Shown here: one piece after another, positions 34,091 through 42,275 of the stretch
Numbering within the stretch: the stretch's first letter is position 1
How the letters are laid out: the number at the start of each line of letters is the position of its first letter
Origin: Rhodococcus sp. 1168
Lineage (GTDB): Bacteria > Actinomycetota > Actinomycetes > Mycobacteriales > Mycobacteriaceae
Length of the DNA: 64,000 bases
Direction: 5' to 3'
NCBI RefSeq assembly: GCF_002091955.1
Contig: NZ_MKKY01000091.1
Span: 402,385-466,384, forward strand
Program-made: the position numbers and the translations under genes
Notes under the pieces: model-generated
The model's database searches: none
The model's input: the letters and a program-made list of their open reading frames with translations, nothing else
Told to the model about the DNA's origin: nothing

Positions 34091-35293
34091 GTGACGAAAG
34101 TGTGGGTAGGAGTAGATGCTGGGAAGACCGCGCATCATTGCGTGGTCGTAGACAGTGATGGGCAGCGGCTACTGTCGCGGCGAATCGTCAACGACGAGAG
34201 CACTATCGAGAAACTGATCGACGACGTCACCGCGCTTTCCGACGGCAGCACAGCGACGTGGGCGACCGATCTCAACAGCGGCGGAGCCGCATTGATGCTG
34301 GCTCTGCTCGTCGCGGCAAAGCAGGTGGTGTTCTACATACCTGGCCGGGTCATCTACCACGCGGCCGCCGGTTACCGAGGCGAGGGAAAGACCGACGCCA
34401 AGGATGCCGCGATCATCGCCGATCAGGCCCGGATACGCCGCGACCTGCACCGAGTCCGTATACCGGACGAGAGCGCTGCTGCGTTGCGGATCCTCACCGG
34501 GCACCGGACGGACCGAATGCGAGACCGCACCCGCACCATCAACCGACTCCGAGCTCTGCTGAGCGAATTCTTTCCCGCACTCGAACGGAACCTGGATCTG
34601 TCCAACGCCAAAGGCACCTTAATTTTGCTCACTGGTTACCAGACCCCGGACCGGATCCGCCGCATGGGACGCTCTCGCCTGGAGACCTGGCTCCGCACGC
34701 ATAAGGTGTACAACCCCGACAAGGTCGCTGACGTCGCACTCGATGCTGCACGCGCACAACATGCCCGAGTACCAGGGCAGGATGCTGCAGCGGGCACAAT
34801 CGCGACACTGGCCCGCCAAGCTCTCGACATATTGGCCGAGCTCGCTGCGCTCGACAAACAGATCACGGCGCTGTTCAGCAGACACAGGTACGCCGCAATC
34901 ATCGAATCGATGCCCGGCTTCGGACCGTTGTTGGGAGCAGAATTTATCGCCGCCACCGGCGGCGACATGGAGTCGATCGGTAGCGCGGACCGGCTCGCTG
35001 CATTGTCTGGTCTCGCACCGGTCCCCCGCGATTCCGGGCGGATCAGCGGGAACCTTCACCGTCCACGTCGGTACGACCGCCGGTTGATGCGTGTGTTCTA
35101 TCTGTCGGCGCAGCTCAGTATCCGATCATCGCCGGAATCGGATGCCTACTACCAGCGCAAACGAGCGGAAGGGAAACGTCACACGCAAGCCGTCATCGGC
35201 CTGGCTCGTCGGCGTGCGAATGTGCTGTGGGCCATGCTTCGCGACGAACGCATTTACGCACCAGCAGAATCCGAGAAGGGGGTAGCTGCCTGA
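34091..35293 (+). CDS. IS110-family transposase (DEDD)
   Basis: 400 residues, normal for IS110. The N-terminal RuvC-like domain starts VWVGVDAGKTAHHCVVVDSD with the first Asp, followed by TDLNSGGAALMLALLV and KTDAKDAAIIADQAR with the DAKDA acidic motif. The C-terminal Tnp20 domain contains IIESMPGFGPLLGAEFIA and LSGLAPVPRDSG with the catalytic-serine region. It appears full length and uninterrupted. IS110 enzymes are guided by a structured RNA from the flanking non-coding end; the candidate regions here are 33839-34090 and 35294-35400. Confidence 0.93.
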   Translation: MTKVWVGVDAGKTAHHCVVVDSDGQRLLSRRIVNDESTIEKLIDDVTALSDGSTATWATDLNSGGAALMLALLVAAKQVVFYIPGRVIYHAAAGYRGEGKTDAKDAAIIADQARIRRDLHRVRIPDESAAALRILTGHRTDRMRDRTRTINRLRALLSEFFPALERNLDLSNAKGTLILLTGYQTPDRIRRMGRSRLETWLRTHKVYNPDKVADVALDAARAQHARVPGQDAAAGTIATLARQALDILAELAALDKQITALFSRHRYAAIIESMPGFGPLLGAEFIAATGGDMESIGSADRLAALSGLAPVPRDSGRISGNLHRPRRYDRRLMRVFYLSAQLSIRSSPESDAYYQRKRAEGKRHTQAVIGLARRRANVLWAMLRDERIYAPAESEKGVAA

Positions 35294-35298
35294 ACCCT

Positions 35299-35520
35299 CT
35301 ATTGGACGCGATAGTTCGTGGACGGCCCGCTCAGAGTTCGGCGCAAACGCGGGGAATCGATGTCTGCTAGCTGAGTGCCTGGTGCTTCTGCGGCCATGGA
35401 TTCTGCGGCGGTGTGAACCAGTGCTCGGACGTCGTCGTCGCTGAAGTAATTGCGAGCGGTGCGGCGGTGTAAGCCGCATGCGCGCCCGCCAACGACAAGG
35501 CGAATTGGCGTGTCGCGAGG
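35299..35520 (-). pseudogene. C-terminal fragment of an unrecognised protein beside IS110
   Basis: A minus-strand frame of about 70 codons without a good start reads TPIRLVVGGRACGLHRRTAR, NYFSDDDVRALVHTAAESMA and LADIDSPRLRRTLSGPSTNY before a stop at 35299. Codon character is good, so it is likely the end of a gene cut by rearrangement around IS110. The family is not recognised. Confidence 0.35.
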
Positions 35521-35768
35521 TCGTCAGTGTGGTGGTTATGGCCCGCTAATCGAAACCGGTGAAGGGCCGGTTTCTGAGGTGAATCTCGTTAAAAAACTTT
35601 TTCGGACTTTTCGGTTTGTTCGGAGTGCGAGACCGCAACAATGCCCTTACAGTACATCGCAGCGGTCACTATCTGGTACCGCTGGCGCTCGGTATGCGAG
35701 CGTGACGTTGGGGGCCGGGCCAATTCATCGGATTGTTGCGCCGGTGCCTGAGATTGAGGGAGTTACTC
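35521..35768 (+). promoter_or_regulatory. Leader/promoter region of the RiPP precursor gene
   Basis: About 250 bp ahead of the precursor ATG. An A/T-rich tract (GTTAAAAAACTTTTTCGG around 35589) marks a likely promoter or UP-like element. A strong Shine-Dalgarno (TGAGGGAG) precedes the ATG at 35769. No regulator gene adjoins. Confidence 0.4.
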
Positions 35769-35900
35769 ATGGGTGACACTACGCAGGTCAAAGGTAATCG
35801 AGACGACAACCTGCTCAATCAGCTCGACAGTCTTGACGTAGTGGAGGCGGCCGAGTTGCAGGACGGCGCCGCTTTCCACGCATTCCGTTTCGCAGTCTGA
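35769..35900 (+). CDS. Candidate RiPP precursor peptide (43 aa)
   Basis: ATG with a strong ribosome binding site (GAGGGAG), 43 codons, stop at 35898. The N-terminal two thirds are hydrophilic and leader-like (GDTTQVKGNRDDNLLNQLDS then LDVVEAAELQDG). The tail AAFHAFRFAV is short, hydrophobic/aromatic, with His37 and Arg40, and looks like the core. There is no Cys, Ser or Thr in the tail, and no Asp/Glu in the lasso ring position if the core begins at Gly33. It stands directly ahead of peptide-modifying enzymes, one of them a UPF0489 (arginase-like) protein that could act on Arg40. The assignment as precursor is inference. Confidence 0.65.
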   Translation: MGDTTQVKGNRDDNLLNQLDSLDVVEAAELQDGAAFHAFRFAV

Positions 35901-35980
35901 CGGACCTCAGGGGCCATTACAGGTGTAATAAACGACCGGGTCTGCAGAGTCGTGCAGTCAACCTGCGTCGTCCGTTCACC

Positions 35981-36030
35981 AAGGCCTGCGAGCGGTCGAT
36001 CACCTCGGTGATCGACCGCTCGCAGGCCTT
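35981..36030. terminator. Perfect 24-bp inverted repeat between precursor and maturation operon
   Basis: AAGGCCTGCGAGCGGTCGAT and four more bases (35981-36004) are followed by a 2-nt spacer and the exact reverse complement (36007-36030). The RNA hairpin would be extremely stable and ends in TTT. It lies 80 bases after the precursor stop and 26 bases before the radical SAM start. It could act as an attenuator giving more precursor than enzyme mRNA, as an mRNA-stabilising end, or as a regulator site. Confidence 0.8.
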
Positions 36031-36056
36031 TGGACGCAACACTTTTGGGGGAAATA

Positions 36057-37919
36057 GTGCGCGCCGAGAATCCTATGATTCAACTGGTCTTTCCCGGTGT
36101 CACCGAGGCGCGCCTCTTTCCCTATCTCAGCCTACCGATGCTCACGTCTTACCTGCAGAAACACCAGGTGTCGGTGCGGCAAGACGACCTGAACATCATG
36201 CTCAGTCAGCGACTGCTAGCGCCGGAAGTGCTCAAACAGCTCCAACATCGTCACGCGGAAGGATCGTTCACACGATCGCTCCCGGACTTCGGTATTGATC
36301 ACCACCAAGATCTGATCGAGTCGGTCATCGAAAAGAATCTGAACGCAATACCTTTCGACGTCGGCTTCCGCATCGTGACGACCCTGATCAACACCGCCCT
36401 GAAAGACAGCGTCTTGATCAGGCCATGCAATTCCCTGGCCGAAGTTCTCCGCGCTGCTCACGACGAGCGAAACGAAACGGACGTCGCCCTGAGCGAGTAC
36501 ACCGACTTAACGCATCGGACCGTCGTACTGAACGACACACGGATCGTCGGAATCTCGGTAGCTTTCTTCAGCCAACTGGTCCCAGCCCTACGCCTGGCAA
36601 AACAGATCCGAGACGCCGACCCAACTCGCAGCATAATTCTGGGCGGACAACAGATGATGATGCGCGGTCGCGAACTCGCATCGCTGCCAGCGATCTACAA
36701 CTTCGTCGACGGCATCGCTACCGGGCAAGGTGAACCCGTATTGCTTGCGATGGCCGTACAGGTGATGAACGGCAACACCAGACCGCACGAGGTAGCAGGT
36801 GTGATCACCTCGATGGGTCTAGAACGCGGACCAGCTCCACGCCACCATATTTCGCAGAACCCAGCACCCAGCTTCGCTGGCCTACCATTCGAAAACTACT
36901 TCGCCCCGGTCCCGCAGCTGCCCCTAATCACCTGCGTCGGATGCTACTGGGGGCGGTGCACATTCTGCTCGTACGGAAACCGTGGACAAGGATCCAACTA
37001 TCAGCAGATCACACACACCGATCTCGCCGAGGTGATACGAAACGCGCTCCGAGAGACAAGCTCTCGCTTCGTCGCATTCGTAGACGAGAATTGCAACCTT
37101 CGATTGATTGTCAAAGCAGTGCAGATCGTCCGTGACGATGGTTACGACTTCACCTGGTCAACACGAAACAGACTCGAACCGATGCTCGCGGATCGCGCTT
37201 TCACAGACCTCATGGCAGCTTTGGGCTGCCGGTTGATGAGCGTCGGCTACGAGACCAACGTGCAGCGTCTGCTCGATGAGATCGACAAGGGAGTCGACGC
37301 GTCACTCTACGAAACAATCGTCGACAACCTCGACCAATCGGGAATCGCTCTACGGTTGAGCATCATGGGCGGGCTGCCCGGCGAAACCGAAGAAGAAGCA
37401 GTGCAAAGCCGCCAGTTCCTTGTCGACATCGCCGATCGAATCGGCATCGACGCTGCGCAGATGATGATCGCGGAACCAACCTCGCTGATGTTCGAACACC
37501 ACACCAGCTCCGACTATCTGACGGTGGACAGGGGGGACGAACTGCAGTCCAATAGCGACTTCAGCTACCTCGGCGGTCGGCACGGACACGTCATCGACTA
37601 CGAAGGGGCGGACCGGGAGGAACGATCGAACTGGCTGACAGAAACCATCAGAGTCGTCGCTCCCGGCAAGAACGACGAGAAGCACCCACGATGGAAGAAA
37701 CGCGGCAGCGTCGCAGAGCGAAGCGCACTGCAACTGCACCCCTGGATAGTTGTGCACGACAGCATCCTGATGGACCTGCGTTGGCAGCTGCGCTACAACA
37801 TCGCGCTCGACCACGTGAACATCATCGATCGCGGAAACCGCACTGTTCTCGAAGCACGCACCGGGAAGGGACGAAGCTTGCTGGCCATGATGGAGGATGC
37901 AGATGTCGGAACCTCGTAA
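36057..37919 (+). CDS. B12-type radical SAM peptide-modifying enzyme
   Basis: 620 residues from the GTG at 36057, chosen for the GGGGGA ribosome binding site; a TTG at 36030 would lie in the hairpin. The N-terminal domain starts QLVFPGVTEARLFPYLSLPM, the cobalamin-binding-type Rossmann front of this group. The 4Fe-4S motif is in CVGCYWGRCTFCSYGNRG (about residue 290), followed by radical SAM barrel strands (FVAFVDENCNLR, GCRLMSVGYETNV, LRLSIMGGLPGETEEEA). Relatives methylate or rearrange unactivated carbons in peptides. The target here is likely the precursor tail. Start of a tightly packed operon. Confidence 0.88.
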   Translation: MRAENPMIQLVFPGVTEARLFPYLSLPMLTSYLQKHQVSVRQDDLNIMLSQRLLAPEVLKQLQHRHAEGSFTRSLPDFGIDHHQDLIESVIEKNLNAIPFDVGFRIVTTLINTALKDSVLIRPCNSLAEVLRAAHDERNETDVALSEYTDLTHRTVVLNDTRIVGISVAFFSQLVPALRLAKQIRDADPTRSIILGGQQMMMRGRELASLPAIYNFVDGIATGQGEPVLLAMAVQVMNGNTRPHEVAGVITSMGLERGPAPRHHISQNPAPSFAGLPFENYFAPVPQLPLITCVGCYWGRCTFCSYGNRGQGSNYQQITHTDLAEVIRNALRETSSRFVAFVDENCNLRLIVKAVQIVRDDGYDFTWSTRNRLEPMLADRAFTDLMAALGCRLMSVGYETNVQRLLDEIDKGVDASLYETIVDNLDQSGIALRLSIMGGLPGETEEEAVQSRQFLVDIADRIGIDAAQMMIAEPTSLMFEHHTSSDYLTVDRGDELQSNSDFSYLGGRHGHVIDYEGADREERSNWLTETIRVVAPGKNDEKHPRWKKRGSVAERSALQLHPWIVVHDSILMDLRWQLRYNIALDHVNIIDRGNRTVLEARTGKGRSLLAMMEDADVGTS

Positions 37920-38844
37920 CAAGGCAGTTCGACGCGGCCTGGGCGTGGGAATGGATCTCCCGTGGGGAGCGCCCGTCGGTTTCGATCCCGACACACCAGG
38001 CCCGAACGCGCGCGTCCGGGCATTCCTGGACCGTCATGCTGCTGATTACGCCTACCTATCGTTCGCATTTCAACCACGCGGCACCGTGCCGCTCACAGTC
38101 GCTCACTACCGCGAGCCCTACCGGGCCCTGATCGACAGCCTTCCCGCGCAGATGCCGGTCGCTCTGCACCAGACGCTGCTCAACCTCGGTTCGGTCCAGG
38201 ACTACGACCGGTCGATGATCTACGAATTCACGAACGAACTGAACCGGGAATTCGATTGGGCATGGATCGTCGAAGACCTCGGAATGTGGTCTCTGGGGGG
38301 CATACCCATGCCGTACCCCCTACCGCCCTACCTGGTCGAAGACAACGTCGCCAACGTCGCCGGCAACATTGCCGAAGCGGTATCCCATCTCCACATGCCA
38401 CTACGCGTGGAGTTTCCAGGGTTCACCGATGGTGTGACCGTCGTCGTCGGCGACATCGACGCCTACGACTTCTTCCGCCGAGTGACCGACATCTCCGACT
38501 CCGAGGTCACTCTGGATGTCGGGCATCTCATCAGTTGGCGTTGGTGGAGCGGGCGCCGCGGCCGAGAATTGTACGGCGACCTGAACCGCTTGCCGTTGGA
38601 TCGTTGCCGGGAGCTACATCTGGCTGGATCGGCGATCAGCCGTGGCCGTTTCCTGGATCTTCATCACGGTGTCCTGATGGAAGAGCAACTCGTGCTGGCA
38701 GAGGAGCTGCTCAGTCGATGCCCGAACCTCGAAGCAATTACCTACGAAGACCCCAACTACGGACGCACCGGTGAGCTGGTACCGAAGAGCATCGAACGGT
38801 TGGAGCGGCTGCGCGGGATGGTGAGCCAATGGGCAGCAGCCTGA
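37903..38844 (+). CDS. DUF692/MNIO family iron oxidative enzyme
   Basis: 313 residues from the ATG at 37903, which has GGAGG six bases ahead and overlaps the end of the radical SAM gene. The TIM-barrel pattern of multinuclear non-heme iron oxidases is seen: RRGLGVGMDLPWG at the start, ALHQTLLNLGS, RVEFPGFTDG, VTLDVGHLIS, CRELHLAGSAIS, FLDLHHGVLMEEQ and ITYEDPNYG, supplying the His/Asp/Glu iron ligands. Characterised members oxidise Cys, Asp or Asn in RiPP precursors. The precursor here has no Cys, so another chemistry is expected (inference). Confidence 0.88.
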   Translation: MSEPRNKAVRRGLGVGMDLPWGAPVGFDPDTPGPNARVRAFLDRHAADYAYLSFAFQPRGTVPLTVAHYREPYRALIDSLPAQMPVALHQTLLNLGSVQDYDRSMIYEFTNELNREFDWAWIVEDLGMWSLGGIPMPYPLPPYLVEDNVANVAGNIAEAVSHLHMPLRVEFPGFTDGVTVVVGDIDAYDFFRRVTDISDSEVTLDVGHLISWRWWSGRRGRELYGDLNRLPLDRCRELHLAGSAISRGRFLDLHHGVLMEEQLVLAEELLSRCPNLEAITYEDPNYGRTGELVPKSIERLERLRGMVSQWAAA

Positions 38845-39578
38845 ACGAGATCGATGCGGCGTTTCGGCATCGCCTGACCTTTCCCAGCGATCGACGCGCA
38901 GGTGGGACATCTGAGGTACCCGATCACACTGCAGGTGTCCCGCAGATCATCCAGGACGTCGATACCCAGCAGCTCGCCCGAGTGTCCTACGAACTCACTC
39001 AAGGGATTTCGCAAGGAGCGATCGGAGGGATACCTCTGCGCGATCACTTCCAAAGAAGCCTTCATCGAATCTACGGTGATCGGCACAATGCCGGGCAGAG
39101 GGCAGCGGCGGGGTTTCTCCGAAGCAACCACAGCGTTGGTGTCGACATGTTGGGTTTGCGGCAAGGCCGTTCTGTCATCGAAGCATTCGGTGACTTTCTG
39201 ATGGACTGCGAGTGTATCGACCAAGCTCATGCGGCTCAGATCGAGCACGATCTACTTACCGGACTGCTCAAGACACTGACCAGACATCCAGACACCGGTT
39301 TCGTTGTCCGCCATCAACAAGTACATCGAACAGGGTCCACATCCTGGGTCGCCTACAGCGACGCGGCAGGTGCTCTTCGCGACACCGGCCGTGCCCCTGT
39401 CCAGCCCATCGCGTTCGTCGCCTGCAATGGACGTTTTTTCACCGGACCGGTCGCACTGGTACTGATCGCTGGCTTGCTCTGGAACAGCGATCGCCGACCG
39501 CTCTGGACCGCACAGTTCGACGAAAATTCCATCGCTGCAGCACGCACCGCGCTGGCATCGAAAGGACTGATCCAATGA
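38829..39578 (+). CDS. Unrecognised RiPP-cluster protein (249 aa)
   Basis: Overlaps the MNIO stop by 16 bases and the next start by ATGA, so it is made together with them. It reads IDAAFRHRLTFPSDRRAGGT, SYELTQGISQGAIGGIPLRD, GFLRSNHSVGVDMLGLRQGR, FGDFLMDCECIDQAHAAQIE and FFTGPVALVLIAGLLWNSDR. No known motif was found. Many MNIO enzymes need a partner protein that binds the leader peptide (DUF2063-type or RRE-type); by position this is a candidate for such a partner, without sequence proof. It could also be a cyclase or protease of a new kind. Confidence 0.7.
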   Translation: MGSSLNEIDAAFRHRLTFPSDRRAGGTSEVPDHTAGVPQIIQDVDTQQLARVSYELTQGISQGAIGGIPLRDHFQRSLHRIYGDRHNAGQRAAAGFLRSNHSVGVDMLGLRQGRSVIEAFGDFLMDCECIDQAHAAQIEHDLLTGLLKTLTRHPDTGFVVRHQQVHRTGSTSWVAYSDAAGALRDTGRAPVQPIAFVACNGRFFTGPVALVLIAGLLWNSDRRPLWTAQFDENSIAAARTALASKGLIQ

Positions 39579-40783
39579 TCGCGTTGCACGAAGAACACGG
39601 TGAGATCATTGCCTCCTGGGACCGTTTGGGATACTGCGGAGAATCGATCGTGTGCTTCGATCGTCATCTCGACCTGAAGCCACTCAGTGCGCGAGCAGCC
39701 GCAGATCTCGATGCTGCAGCTCAGATCGGTGAGCTGGACGCGCAGAATCGCCGACTCCCGATACGGGAAGTCGAAGGTAGCTACGGACTCGACGATTTCT
39801 ACGCCGCAGGCGCAGCGCTGGGGCACGTATCGATGCTTACCTGGGTCCAGTCGTACGACGGACCGGACTCCCCACAGCAGCGGCGCCGACTCCTCAATCA
39901 AGTCGCACCGATACGGGCAGACCGAGAGACTCTCCTCGGCACGTCATTCACCGATCAGGGAGCCCTCACGACGACGCTGTGTGGTCTGACGCTCACCATC
40001 GCGACTCCGTCGATGTTCGCAGCCCAAGCCCCCGCCGCCGCTACCCGTGTCGACCTCGACCTCGATTGGTTCGCCGACACTGTCGGCGGAATCGACTACG
40101 AGCCGAAAGATCTCCTCGCTCTGTTGGACATCCACAACCTGCGCTCTCGTGTGGACTCGATGACCTACTCGATACGCAGCGGATTTCTACCAGAATCGAT
40201 GCGTTACCTCGCGGACACGATCGCCACCGAGCTACACACGAGCACCGAGCAGCACGAACGAGACGCCATCGATCTTCCGCGACGAACCTTCGCCGCCCTG
40301 CGAGGTGGCGCAACCGAGAACACAGCACTGATCGCAGCGGAACTGGAGCCACTCGGCCCGATCGGGCTCGTCCTCCGCGGAATCCTTGCGGTGAAGTCCG
40401 GGGATGTCGACATGGCAACGCAATGTTGGACAGATGCAGCCGCTGCTCGATACGAATCTTCATGGCTGGCCTACACGATCGGTCTACAGTTCTACGCGCA
40501 GCGCAACTTCGGTGCGGCTTCGGCGTGGTTGACCCGGGCGATCGGCGACGGTGTGGACACCGTCGAAGTCAAGTCAAGATTCCTCGGTGCCCTCTGCGAC
40601 GTCCGCCTCGGCGATACCGCAACCGGCCACGACAAACTTCTCGACTTCGCGTGGGATTTCCCGCTGCATGTCGGGGCCACCGCGCTATCGATCGAGCTCG
40701 GTCCCACGCTGACACGTGAGACCCCTGAGTTTCTGCTCGACCAAGCGACACGACACCGCGAGCTGATCGGTGCAGAGCGATGA
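39575..40783 (+). CDS. UPF0489-family protein, peptide-arginase-like, with C-terminal TPR-like repeats
   Basis: 402 residues from the ATG overlapping the preceding stop; the longer frame upstream lies within the previous gene. The N-terminal half shows the UPF0489 metal-binding pattern: MIALHEEHGEIIASWDRLGY, ESIVCFDRHLDLKPL (Asp/His ligands) and RVDLDLDWFADTV. In RiPP pathways a UPF0489 enzyme (OspR) hydrolyses arginine side chains to ornithine. The precursor tail has one Arg. The C-terminal ~150 residues have helical repeats (LRGILAVKSGDVDMATQCWT, SWLAYTIGLQFYAQRNFGAA) like TPRs, maybe for peptide or partner binding. Confidence 0.72.
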   Translation: MIALHEEHGEIIASWDRLGYCGESIVCFDRHLDLKPLSARAAADLDAAAQIGELDAQNRRLPIREVEGSYGLDDFYAAGAALGHVSMLTWVQSYDGPDSPQQRRRLLNQVAPIRADRETLLGTSFTDQGALTTTLCGLTLTIATPSMFAAQAPAAATRVDLDLDWFADTVGGIDYEPKDLLALLDIHNLRSRVDSMTYSIRSGFLPESMRYLADTIATELHTSTEQHERDAIDLPRRTFAALRGGATENTALIAAELEPLGPIGLVLRGILAVKSGDVDMATQCWTDAAAARYESSWLAYTIGLQFYAQRNFGAASAWLTRAIGDGVDTVEVKSRFLGALCDVRLGDTATGHDKLLDFAWDFPLHVGATALSIELGPTLTRETPEFLLDQATRHRELIGAER

Positions 40784-40905
40784 GCCGACCACACCTGTGA
40801 GCGGCCTACAAATGCCCCGATCGGCCCAGGACTGCGCTTGTAGCCCTGGAACCTTGATTCCGCCAGCCTGAGGTCCACGATAGATAGGAAAGGGACTACC
40901 GCCAC

Positions 40906-42192
40906 ATGACAACCTCTTCGCAGATCGATCAACCCTTGACAGTCAACATGGACCGGGTGCGCGCGTTCGTCGCATCGAGCCCACAGGTCCCGGTCTCCGG
41001 CTTTCTGTTGCCTGACACCGCTCTGCGCACCGTGACCGCGCTGCAGGGTCTACTGGCACGGAAGACCCTGAAAGACCTGCTGAAGACTGTGCACGCACGT
41101 AGTGCAGCCGCCACCGATTCCGCAGATCGACTTCGCATGCAGATCGCGGTGAATGCGCTGCTGGACGTCGAGCCGGACAAGCTCGAGCAGATACTGACCA
41201 GGCCGGAACTGATCGCCTGGATCGCGGTGGCCAAAGCCTCGGACGCCCCCACGGTCGACCACAAGGGAGCCGATCCTCTCGCTCACCGACTGCTGTTCGT
41301 CCTGGCTCCCGAAGTTCTCGCCGCTCGCCTCGATACCGTTCCACCGCCCATCCGAATTCAGGCCGATACGGACGGGCGCTTGGCCGTCCCCAGGATGGGA
41401 TTGCTCTGCACGCACGTATCGGACACCGGTTGGTGGGAACTGAGCTTCAGCGGCAACGATCTCGTTGTCAGCGACGGAACAACGCCAATCATCATGGACG
41501 CTCAGTCCGATCATGTGGTACCGCTGCAACGCATCGCAGACGGTCCATTCGTCGTCCCACGGGCATCGGCATGGTTAGACGCGTTCGGTGCCGACTCCGC
41601 AGCCCTGACACCTGCAAGCGAGATCGAGGTGGGTCAGTTCGTCGACTACTTCACCGAAGGAGCCGAACTGCTCGCGTCTCATTGGCCGCCAGCATGGGCC
41701 GAAACCGCGGCAGTGATCGAACAATTGGTGCCCGTGCGGTCGCAAGGGCTTACACCGTACAACTTCAGCGTCCATGCCTTCCGGGGCCTGATTGCAAGTA
41801 CGCCCAGACCGGGTCCGATGGCGGCACAGATCCTCGTCCACGAAACAGGACACAATCTGATGAGCACCATCATCGACCTGCTCCCGCTGTGCACCAACCC
41901 CGACACTCGCGTCATCAGTCCAGTTGTCAACCAGGAGCGGGCACTTCCTGCTGTGTTCCACGGCTGCTTCAGCTTCGGGAGGGAAGTACACCTGACCCAG
42001 CTGCTACTCGAAGCCGGCGTCGAACCGGTCGCCACGACCGACATGGACAAGTACTTGAAGGACCGAACCGACACCGTACGAGAGGCGTTGAACGTTCTCA
42101 CCGACACTGCCGATCTGCTCCCCGCCGGCACTGCCATCGTAGAAGAAGTGGCACGGGTGCTGGCGAAAGTCGAGGGATCATCTGCTCTGTGA
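40906..42192 (+). CDS. HExxH-motif putative peptide-modification protein
   Basis: 428 residues, 122 bases after the preceding gene, ribosome binding site AAAGGGA. It fits the RiPP-associated family defined by an HExxH motif, here ILVHETGHNLMSTIIDLLPL (about residue 312), followed by a second metal/conserved segment ALPAVFHGCFSFGREVHLTQ. The N-terminal 250 residues are family-like (DRVRAFVASSPQVP, HVSDTGWWELSFSG). Members occur beside radical SAM and MNIO genes. Some have been proposed or shown to be 2-oxoglutarate-dependent oxygenases rather than proteases. The reaction here is unknown. Confidence 0.8.
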   Translation: MTTSSQIDQPLTVNMDRVRAFVASSPQVPVSGFLLPDTALRTVTALQGLLARKTLKDLLKTVHARSAAATDSADRLRMQIAVNALLDVEPDKLEQILTRPELIAWIAVAKASDAPTVDHKGADPLAHRLLFVLAPEVLAARLDTVPPPIRIQADTDGRLAVPRMGLLCTHVSDTGWWELSFSGNDLVVSDGTTPIIMDAQSDHVVPLQRIADGPFVVPRASAWLDAFGADSAALTPASEIEVGQFVDYFTEGAELLASHWPPAWAETAAVIEQLVPVRSQGLTPYNFSVHAFRGLIASTPRPGPMAAQILVHETGHNLMSTIIDLLPLCTNPDTRVISPVVNQERALPAVFHGCFSFGREVHLTQLLLEAGVEPVATTDMDKYLKDRTDTVREALNVLTDTADLLPAGTAIVEEVARVLAKVEGSSAL

Positions 42193-42275
42193 TCTACTCG
42201 TTCGGTCGGGAGGGGCGCGGCATGTCTTCGCCTCGGTCCGACCTGTCTCAATGACGTTCTAGCGATGGGCATCAC

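Noticed and set aside
35769..35900. The 43-aa peptide as a classical lasso precursor
   Set aside because: The likely core lacks Asp/Glu at position 7-9 and no Thr sits at leader position -2; it is kept as a general RiPP precursor candidate.
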